This document shows positions 1 through 5,227 of a DNA stretch of 8,041 nucleotides, piece by piece. The number at the start of each line of letters is the position of its first letter. Positions within the stretch are counted from its first letter, which is position 1. The notes beneath the pieces were generated by a model. The model did not search any database and was not told where the DNA came from. It saw only the letters and a program-made list of their open reading frames with translations. Location: positions 1 through 8,041 of the forward strand of contig CAMLEF010000211.1 of assembly GCA_946478675.1 (NCBI GenBank). Reading direction: 5' to 3'. The position numbers and the translations under genes are program-made. This DNA is from an uncultured Flavobacteriales bacterium (lineage in GTDB: Bacteria; Bacteroidota; Bacteroidia; Palsa-965).

Positions 1-28
1 TTCGTGCCTTTGTGGCAAATTTTTTCTC
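1..28. other. Left-edge intergenic stub with a weak hairpin and T-run
   Basis: This short stub lies downstream of the minus-strand YdeI-like gene. TGCC (5-8) can pair with GGCA (14-17) around a 5-nt loop, and the plus strand then runs into six T residues (20-25). That could be the tail of a rightward terminator for a gene outside the window, but a 4-bp stem is weak. The text TTCGTGCCTTTGTGGCAAAT also resembles a motif I recall between genes in many Bacteroidota. That is a memory-based impression, not a search result. Confidence 0.25.
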
Positions 29-682
29 TTACCGGTTCTGTGGATTCTTCCAGCCTTTCGCCAATCGTTCGATGGTGCCTTTCACGCGTTCGTTCCGTGT
101 CTCTTCTCTTTTTGCAGTGATGATCCATTCGACGTACTCCTTGCGATTGGTGAAAGAAAGCGAATGGAAGAACGTTTCTTCTTTCTTGTTTTTCTTCAAC
201 GTTGCGGCGAGATCGTCGGGAAGACGCACGGTTTTTTTCGCGGGATCGATGTAGTCGAAAATTTCGCGGTGCTTCGGTGCGACTTCTTTCTTCTTGTCCG
301 CTTCGTTTTTCTGCCGGCAGGCAAACGCCGACCAGGTCTCGTCGAAAGAGATGAGACTGAGCCATTGCAGATCGAGCGCGAGCAACTTCTCCCAGCCTTT
401 GTCGCGCGTGAGATCAGTCTGGATCTTCGACGTTCCTTTCGGATAAAAGATCCAAAGCGTTACGTTTTCCTTCAGCAGCTTCAGCACTTTCGGCAGCTCT
501 TTTTCCATCTGCGCGCGATGAGTGACGAACCAATGCAATTGATCGGCGCCGCCGTCATCGGGAAGTATTTTCACTTTGGCCGGAAGCGCGCCGAGTGATT
601 TTTTATAACCGGCCGGTTCGTTGATGACGAAGATGCTGTTACCGGGCTTCAGCTTTAATTTCTGCGCGGTGGTGGTAGGCAT
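29..682 (-). CDS. DUF3052-like / YdeI-OmdA-like two-domain protein
   Basis: This 217-residue protein appears to hold two known small domains. Residues about 5-125 resemble DUF3052: a KLKLKPG start, NEPAGY, a HWFVTHRAQ segment (50-58), LWIFYPKGTSK (76-86), a TDLTRD motif (89-94) and DETWSAF (114-120). Residues about 140-212 resemble the YdeI/OmpD-associated (OmdA) domain: LPDDLAATL, then FHSLSFTNRKEYVEWI (172-187), a KREETRNERV segment and IERLAKGWK. YdeI-family proteins have been linked to bacteriocin or stress resistance, but the biochemical role is unknown, and so is the role of this fusion. There is no signal peptide or membrane segment, so it is probably cytoplasmic; the tail is lysine- and arginine-rich. 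The ATG at 682 is the first start in frame and begins just before the conserved region. No Shine-Dalgarno is visible. It lies downstream of the glucanase on the same strand, but a terminator between them suggests separate transcription. The family call is good; the function is not known. Confidence 0.85.
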   Translation of the reverse strand: MPTTTAQKLKLKPGNSIFVINEPAGYKKSLGALPAKVKILPDDGGADQLHWFVTHRAQMEKELPKVLKLLKENVTLWIFYPKGTSKIQTDLTRDKGWEKLLALDLQWLSLISFDETWSAFACRQKNEADKKKEVAPKHREIFDYIDPAKKTVRLPDDLAATLKKNKKEETFFHSLSFTNRKEYVEWIITAKREETRNERVKGTIERLAKGWKNPQNR

Positions 683-696
683 GGAAATGATTTTGG

Positions 697-704
697 TAAA
701 GCTA
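697..704 (-). promoter_or_regulatory. Possible -7 promoter box for the YdeI-like gene
   Basis: Read on the minus strand this is TAGCTTTA, a 7/8 match to the Bacteroidota -7 consensus TAnnTTTG, 14 nt before the ATG. No TTTG-like -33 element stands at the usual distance, which would fall inside the terminator stem. A box is expected here because the terminator should stop read-through from the glucanase gene, but the evidence is weak. Confidence 0.25.
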
Positions 705-713
705 TGAAATGAA

Positions 714-750
714 AAAAAGACGCAGCCCCATGTAAGGCGTGCGTCTTTTT
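714..750 (-). terminator. Rho-independent terminator of the glucanase-like gene
   Basis: AAAAAGACGC (714-723) pairs perfectly with GCGTCTTTTT (741-750). The stem can extend by A724-T740 and, after a one-base bulge, by GCC/GGC (725-727 with 736-738). On the minus strand the stem is followed by seven T residues (complement of 712-718), starting 17 nt after the glucanase stop codon. The T-run on the plus strand is part of the stem, so the main direction is leftward. Confidence 0.85.
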
Positions 751-767
751 ATGCTGTGACGTTCCTG

Positions 768-3700
768 TCAATTGGTCCACGGCAGGAACGAGATTGTCAA
801 TCCCTGCGGGACCTGCGTGGTGTAAGGAAGGTTCACGTTTGTCGAGAAGCCGCCCTGGTCGTCGTACGGTGTTCCGTAAGCGAGACCGTTGATGCTGACG
901 TCGGGCTGGTGCAGGTAAGCGGCGTACCAGTTCACGAGCTGTCCCGGCGCATTCATGAGTGCGGACGGCGGCTGTATAGTGCCACCTGTCGTGTGGCCGT
1001 TGTCCGTGAAAGTCGTGATACCCGCGGTTACGGATCCGATGTTCAGGAGCGTATCCGGTGTATTGCCACGGTAAATGTTGAATTGCGAAAACGTGGTTTG
1101 ACCGGTATTCGGGATCGTCAGCGTGACGGTGTTCGTATTCGCCGGACTGAGTGACGAGAACGGTACGGTCACGATATTTCCCGGGACGGTTTCTTTGTTG
1201 CTGGTGTCGCCGTTGACGTTCACGCCGGTGATCGCGTAGTAGTAGTTGTTCTGCGTGAGAAATCCTCCCGTTTGCGAAATGGTTGCGGTCAGCGGGAAGA
1301 GCGGCGCTTGCGACCAGTACATCGGCGGGATGATGTTCGTCCACGCGCCGTTCACCTTGCGCGGCGTGAGCCCGCGGTTGATGGCCGCATTGATCGGGTT
1401 CATGATGTCTTTCACGATTGCCGTCGGTGCGGTGGAAAGCGGCGATGCAGGTTTCGCCACACCGGTATTGTCGGGCATATCGAACACGCCGTCTGCACCG
1501 AACACCATCGACGAGCCGGACTCGGAAGGATTGATGAGCCACGAAGGCGGCGGTGGCAGCGTGCTCATGGAAGGAACGGCTGCCGGATCGATGTTCGATG
1601 AGAAGAACGGCAGGTAAATGTTCGCGGTTAGTCCAGCGTAATTGTTGCCGTACACGCCCTGTTCTCCCGTCAGTACGAGCGCGGTGTAGGTGTTCCCGTT
1701 CACCGTGATGCTTTGCGTGTTGCCCGTCCATTTAGTGGCCACTTCGCCGGCGAGGTCGATCTCGAACGTGTTGGTTTTGTAATACTCGAAGAAATCGTGG
1801 AGCGCCGCGGTGAAATACTGGTTGAGCGGTTCGTAATTGTAATTGCTCGCAGGAGGCGTGGCGCTGGTGCCGGTAGCGCCGTTATCGGTGAAGAACGGCA
1901 GCAGGATAACCGTTGCTCCTTCGGCGAAAGAAGCATTGCCGTACATCTGTCCCGAGAAGGTAGAGCCGCTCACCGAGGTGTACTGGAAGAGGCTCTGGTT
2001 GCCTCCCTGTGAGATCAGCAACGTGCCCGATGCAGGAAGCGATGCCGGCGGCGTCGTGGAGATCGTCACGCTGGTGCTTGAACTGTTGGCGCCTTGAGTG
2101 AGTGTCGTGTCGGAATCGAGGCCCGCCGGCGAAACGGGCGTGCTGTTGATGAGCATTGCGCCGCTCATATCGGCATTGCTGCTGCGGTAAATATTGTAAG
2201 CCGAAGCATTCGGGTAAGGCATCCAGTTCAGCAGCGCTGCGAAACCCTGGTTCACCGTCACCTGCTGCGGGAGACCTGCCATCGATTCGACCAGCAGTGC
2301 CGTAGCTGTAGCGCCGCTTCCTCCTCCTTCGGAGAACGTGACGGTCGGTGCAGCGGTATAACCATAGCCCGGGTGAATGATGTGGATGCCGGTTACTGTT
2401 CCGCCCGGGCTGAGCAGCGCAATACCTTTGGCCGGCGCTCCCTTCGCAGGCGCGCTGAACATCACCACAGGCGCCGACGTATAGCCGCTTCCGCCGTTGG
2501 TGATCGAGGTCTGGATACGCAACGCGGTAATGGCGTAGTTCAGCGTTTGTCCCATCAGCCCGGCGGCCACAGCGGCGGCGGTGCCACTACCTGGAGGAGC
2601 GCTGACGGTGATCGCAGGAGAGGACGTGTAGCCGCTGCCGGTATTCGTTACCGTCACGCTGTTCACCGAACCATTGGCGATCGTGGCGGCAGCAGTAGCG
2701 GTAGTCCCGCTCGGCGGCGCAGAAAATGTAAGTGTCGGCGCTGTTGTGTAACCGGTGCCGGCGGTTTGTATGACTATGCTGCCCGGGTTCACGCTGAAGG
2801 AGAAGGTGGACGATGACGACTGCACCAGCTGGATCGGGTTGAAACCGCTGATGCCCGCCGGGACTTGCGCAAAGGCCGGCCCGTTATTGACGACGAAGTT
2901 GAGATAGTCCTGCGGCGCCGTGATGCGCTCCGCGAAGAGGCTGTACTCCGGTGCGAGCGTCAGGAAAACATTGGGATTGGAGGCGGAAGGCAGTTGCGCG
3001 AGGTATTCCGAAAATCCGCTGAACAGTTTCTTGCGCGACTGCAGGAAGCCTACGCCGTTGTTGAAAGGCGCGGGCGGTGCGGAAGAGGCGGCGGGTGCAT
3101 TGCTCATTTGCGCCGATACCTGGAACGGGAAACCGACCTGGTCGATCGCTGAAACGTCGTAATCGAGAAAGCCGCCGGTGCCGGCCGTAAGCGCGCCGGA
3201 CAGTCCCCATTCGAACAGCGCGAACGTATCGTAGGGATTGGAGCCGAGTGTGGGAACAACGAGTTCCTGCGCGGCATTCACCACGAGCCCGCTGTTGGCG
3301 CCAACGAACAGTACGATCTCACCGCTGAAAATGCTGTTGCCGGAAAGCCCGGGGTTCGGAAGATTGATGACGACATCGAAGCTGCTGGTCGGTGCGAAGC
3401 TGCCGGAATTCCCGAACAGGTTCAGCAGCGGCGCCGTAGTGCCGGCGGTAAGCGTGCTGCTGAGTGTCCAGCCCATCGAGAGCGTTACCTGTGTGCCTTT
3501 TGCGAAGCTGCCGGTTCCGCCGGAAACACCGCTGAACGTTCCCGTAGAAGCGTCGTAGCCCGTGTAAGTGACGGAAGCCTGCGCGGTGATGTTGTTGTAC
3601 TGGTCGGTCTGTGTAAGCAGGAGCGATCCTTTTTTAGGAAAGTTGCCGCCGCTGCCCGTCGTGATCGAGCTCGCCGGTAACGTGACCGCGCTGCTGAGTG

Positions 3701-3926
3701 TTGCGGTGGCCACAATGGAGTTGCCGTCGCTGCCGGTGACGGAAGCGAGATAAACCTGCGGGCCGGTACCACTGCCGCTGTTGCCGAAAATTGCTGCATA
3801 AACGCCTTTGGCCGCAATGCTTCCCGGTACGGAGAACGTGATCGGGAATGTGGGAGCGGTTACTGCAGCAGTTGGTGCAATTGTTTTTTTGCCGGAAGCT
3901 TTTGTTGAGGTGTCGGGGTTTGCCAT
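768..3926 (-). CDS. Large modular GH64-like beta-1,3-glucanase with inserted beta-rich domains
   Basis: This 1052-residue protein probably binds or cleaves beta-1,3-glucan. The core resembles GH64 (thaumatin-like fold). A segment GEIVLFVGANSGLVV (202-216) leads to FALFEWGL (235-242) and SAIDQVGFPFQV (259-270), which match the family's Glu and Asp motifs. The likely catalytic pair is E239 and D262, about 7 residues further apart than I recall for characterised enzymes. A central part (about 695-870: FFEYYKTNTFEI, YLPFF) and an end (INGLAYGTPYDDQGGF, 1012-1027) also fit GH64. The core is broken by inserts: a strand-rich module (about 62-149), four GYT repeats (380-549), an Fn3-like domain (about 551-692) that itself seems to hold a second copy of the strand-rich module, and another Fn3-like domain (about 877-985). 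There is no cysteine, no clear signal peptide and no type IX sorting domain at the end (FLPWTN). I chose the ATG at 3926 because the 74 codons upstream are AT-rich and unlike the protein. Binding without catalysis is possible. Confidence 0.75.
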   Translation of the reverse strand: MANPDTSTKASGKKTIAPTAAVTAPTFPITFSVPGSIAAKGVYAAIFGNSGSGTGPQVYLASVTGSDGNSIVATATLSSAVTLPASSITTGSGGNFPKKGSLLLTQTDQYNNITAQASVTYTGYDASTGTFSGVSGGTGSFAKGTQVTLSMGWTLSSTLTAGTTAPLLNLFGNSGSFAPTSSFDVVINLPNPGLSGNSIFSGEIVLFVGANSGLVVNAAQELVVPTLGSNPYDTFALFEWGLSGALTAGTGGFLDYDVSAIDQVGFPFQVSAQMSNAPAASSAPPAPFNNGVGFLQSRKKLFSGFSEYLAQLPSASNPNVFLTLAPEYSLFAERITAPQDYLNFVVNNGPAFAQVPAGISGFNPIQLVQSSSSTFSFSVNPGSIVIQTAGTGYTTAPTLTFSAPPSGTTATAAATIANGSVNSVTVTNTGSGYTSSPAITVSAPPGSGTAAAVAAGLMGQTLNYAITALRIQTSITNGGSGYTSAPVVMFSAPAKGAPAKGIALLSPGGTVTGIHIIHPGYGYTAAPTVTFSEGGGSGATATALLVESMAGLPQQVTVNQGFAALLNWMPYPNASAYNIYRSSNADMSGAMLINSTPVSPAGLDSDTTLTQGANSSSTSVTISTTPPASLPASGTLLISQGGNQSLFQYTSVSGSTFSGQMYGNASFAEGATVILLPFFTDNGATGTSATPPASNYNYEPLNQYFTAALHDFFEYYKTNTFEIDLAGEVATKWTGNTQSITVNGNTYTALVLTGEQGVYGNNYAGLTANIYLPFFSSNIDPAAVPSMSTLPPPPSWLINPSESGSSMVFGADGVFDMPDNTGVAKPASPLSTAPTAIVKDIMNPINAAINRGLTPRKVNGAWTNIIPPMYWSQAPLFPLTATISQTGGFLTQNNYYYAITGVNVNGDTSNKETVPGNIVTVPFSSLSPANTNTVTLTIPNTGQTTFSQFNIYRGNTPDTLLNIGSVTAGITTFTDNGHTTGGTIQPPSALMNAPGQLVNWYAAYLHQPDVSINGLAYGTPYDDQGGFSTNVNLPYTTQVPQGLTISFLPWTN
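1899..2111 (-). repeat. Strand-rich module, copy 2, nested in the first Fn3-like domain
   Basis: Residues about 606-676 of the glucanase-like protein contain ASGTLLISQ, then a YTSVSGSTFSG segment, ASFAEGATVIL. The same order appears in copy 1 near the N terminus: KKGSLLLTQ, STGTFSG, GSFAKGTQVTL. The pattern (GtLLI, FSG, sFA.G..V.L) recalls short beta modules I know from phage tail and other surface proteins. This copy separates the NIYRSS part of the Fn3-like domain (578-583) from its FFTDNGATG end (678-686). Confidence 0.55.
2280..2789 (-). repeat. Four tandem GYT-type protein repeats of about 40-50 residues
   Basis: Residues 380-549 of the glucanase-like protein hold four related units. 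Each carries a G.GYT..P core: TGYTTAPTLTFSAP, SGYTSSPAITVSAP, SGYTSAPVVMFSAP and YGYTAAPTVTFSEG. Each core is followed by a Gly/Ala-rich turn. Units 1, 2 and 4 are about 40 residues; unit 3 is longer (about 50) because of an extra NYAITALRI segment. Such repeats are common in bacterial surface and carbohydrate-active proteins. They probably form a beta-rich spacer or binding array; the ligand cannot be told from sequence. Confidence 0.8.
3480..3743 (-). repeat. Strand-rich module, copy 1, near the N terminus
   Basis: Residues about 62-149 of the glucanase-like protein form a module with KKGSLLLTQ (98-106), a YTGYDASTGTFSG segment (121-133) and GSFAKGTQVTL (139-149). It is related to the second copy at residues about 606-676. 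It appears to interrupt the N-terminal edge of the GH64-like core, between VYAAIFGNSGSGTGPQVYLA (42-61) and TLSSTLTAGTTAPLLNLFGN (154-173). The boundaries are approximate. Confidence 0.5.
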
Positions 3927-3945
3927 AGTAGAAATGTTTTGTGCT

Positions 3946-3976
3946 GAAAAGTAGTAAATAAAGCACCGGATATAAA
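3946..3976 (-). promoter_or_regulatory. Candidate Bacteroidota-type promoter for the glucanase-like gene
   Basis: On the minus strand TTTA (3976 to 3973), a 19-nt spacer and TACTTTTC (3953 to 3946) lie just upstream of the ATG at 3926. They match the Bacteroidota consensus TTTG / TAnnTTTG at 3 of 4 and 7 of 8 positions with normal spacing. Transcription would begin near 3940 and give a leader of about 14 nt. The region is AT-rich, so a chance match is possible. Confidence 0.35.
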
Positions 3977-4016
3977 TAGTTGATGATTCAATACAATAGA
4001 TGGATGATGTTTGTTT

Positions 4017-4035
4017 GACAAATCCTGTATTTGTC
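4017..4035. promoter_or_regulatory. Inverted repeat in the divergent gap (possible operator)
   Basis: GACAAAT (4017-4023) and ATTTGTC (4029-4035) are perfect 7-bp inverted repeats around CCTGT. The site lies in the 266-bp gap (3927-4192) between the divergent glucanase and lpxD genes, about 90 bp upstream of the glucanase ATG. This form suits a dimeric regulator, but no regulator gene is adjacent. Nothing else in the gap looks like a gene or RNA; the open frame through its left part has no protein-like composition. Confidence 0.3.
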
Positions 4036-4158
4036 CTGCTCCTTGAACGTAGTTTTTGTAAAATAAAATTTTCCGGCGGCATGGTGTGAAAGCAACCTTC
4101 CGGCGTTGGATGCGGGTTTCGACCGGGGAATTCCGGGAGCGCTACCATTACGAATGCG

Positions 4159-4166
4159 TATATTTG
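4159..4166 (+). promoter_or_regulatory. Likely -7 box for the LpxD-like gene
   Basis: TATATTTG is a full match to the Bacteroidota -7 consensus TAnnTTTG and ends 26 nt before the TTG start codon. No TTTG-like -33 element stands at the usual distance. Transcription would begin around 4172, after the ATG at 4154, which supports the choice of the TTG at 4193 as start. Confidence 0.45.
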
Positions 4167-4192
4167 TCGCTCATTCCTAATCTCTTTTTCCC

Positions 4193-5134
4193 TTGAAGAT
4201 CAAGCCGCACAAAGTCGCTGAAATCGCCGCCATCATCAACGCAAAATTCATCGGTGATCCGGAGCATTCCGTTACCGGCCTCAACGAAGTGCACCGCGTC
4301 GAGCACGGCGATCTCATGTTCGTCGATCATCCGAAGTATTACGACAAGGCGCTTCAGAGTGCGGCAACGACGATCCTCATCAACAAGGAAGTCGAATGCC
4401 CCGGGGGAAAAGCGCTGATCTTCTCCGATGATCCGTTCCGCGATTACAACCGCCTCGTGAATCATTTCCAGCCGGTGAATTATTCGCTGCAGCCTGTCAG
4501 CAACACGGCGAAGATTGGTGAAGGCACCGTTCTTCACCCGGGCGTTTATCTCGGCAACAACGTAACCATCGGTAACAACTGCGTGCTCATGCCGGGCGTG
4601 GTGGTGTACGACAACTGCGTGATCGGCAACAACGTTCGCATCCACGCGAATACCGTCATCGGCAGCGACGCTTTCTATTACAAAAAACGCGCGGATTATT
4701 TCGACAAGATGATTTCCTGCGGACGTGTCGTGATCCATGACGACGTGGAGATCGGCGCGAGCTGCTCCATCGATCGCGGCGTGAGCGCTGACACGATCAT
4801 CGGCAAAGGCACGAAGCTGGACAACCAGATCCACCTCGGTCACGATACGGTGGTAGGCGAGATGTGCCTGTTCGCCGCCGGCGTTTCCATTGCAGGCGTG
4901 ACGACCATCGAAGACCGCGTGACATTGTGGGGACGTGTTGCAATCACCAGCGACGTGGTGATCGGCAAAGGAGCTGTGATCCTCGGCAACTCCGCGGTTT
5001 CGAAATCGCTTGAAGGCGGCAAGACGTACTTCGGTGCGCCGGCGGAAGAAGCGCGCGGCAAATGGAGAGAGCTGGCTGCATTGCGACAGCTTCCCGAATT
5101 GCTTTCCGATCTCAGCAAACTGAGGAAGGGCTGA
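4193..5134 (+). CDS. lpxD: LpxD-like UDP-3-O-acylglucosamine N-acyltransferase, short paralogue
   Basis: LpxD transfers a 3-hydroxyacyl chain from acyl carrier protein to the 2-amino group of UDP-3-O-acylglucosamine, the third step of lipid A synthesis in the cytoplasm. The 313-residue protein has an LpxD-type N-terminal domain (about 1-100, with DLMFVDHPKYYDKALQ at 40-55). A left-handed beta-helix of hexapeptide repeats follows (about 105-270: VTIGNN, CVIGNN, VVIGKG). DNQIHLGHDTVVG (210-222) aligns with the active-site histidine region of LpxD, making H217 the likely catalytic base. The short C-terminal helix (about 285-311) fits the family. It is shorter than the usual 340 or so residues and resembles a second LpxD copy that I recall in many Bacteroidota, so the true substrate may differ. 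No other lipid A gene is in view. An in-frame TAA at 4178 excludes the upstream ATG at 4154, and the next in-frame ATG is codon 42, so the TTG at 4193 is the best start. Confidence 0.9.
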   Translation: MKIKPHKVAEIAAIINAKFIGDPEHSVTGLNEVHRVEHGDLMFVDHPKYYDKALQSAATTILINKEVECPGGKALIFSDDPFRDYNRLVNHFQPVNYSLQPVSNTAKIGEGTVLHPGVYLGNNVTIGNNCVLMPGVVVYDNCVIGNNVRIHANTVIGSDAFYYKKRADYFDKMISCGRVVIHDDVEIGASCSIDRGVSADTIIGKGTKLDNQIHLGHDTVVGEMCLFAAGVSIAGVTTIEDRVTLWGRVAITSDVVIGKGAVILGNSAVSKSLEGGKTYFGAPAEEARGKWRELAALRQLPELLSDLSKLRKG

Positions 5135-5213
5135 CCCATTTTCCCCAGCTTCCGTTTATCGCCCGTTTTCCGCGCTTGGTCTAAAAAGTGAAAAGACGCC
5201 GCAGCAGATCGCC

Positions 5214-5221
5214 TATATTCG
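5214..5221 (+). promoter_or_regulatory. Possible -7 box just before the phosphatase gene
   Basis: TATATTCG matches the TAnnTTTG consensus at 7 of 8 positions and ends 6 nt before the ATG at 5228. If used, the mRNA would be leaderless or nearly so. No good -33 box is visible. The 93-nt gap after lpxD has no terminator-like hairpin, so read-through from lpxD is also possible. Confidence 0.3.
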
Positions 5222-5227
5222 TAATAG

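Noticed and set aside
655..1731. Long open frame on the minus strand overlapping the glucanase gene in another frame
   Set aside because: Its product is full of Arg and His with no domain pattern, as expected from a shadow frame of GC-rich coding DNA.
2094..2816. Long plus-strand open frame opposite the GYT repeats
   Set aside because: The product is Arg-rich and repetitive and mirrors the repeats on the other strand; no family features.
3927..4148. Upstream extension of the glucanase gene (74 extra codons to an ATG at 4148)
   Set aside because: The extra residues are low in similarity to anything, the DNA is AT-rich like an intergenic gap, and it would cover the candidate promoter, the inverted repeat and nearly all of the divergent region.
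4154..4180. ATG at 4154 as the lpxD start
   Set aside because: In frame but followed by a TAA at 4178 after eight codons; it is also upstream of the transcription start expected from the -7 box.
4148..4843. Minus-strand open frame opposite lpxD
   Set aside because: It lies fully antisense to a clear LpxD gene and its Val/Asp/His/Arg-rich product matches the shadow of hexapeptide-repeat coding DNA.
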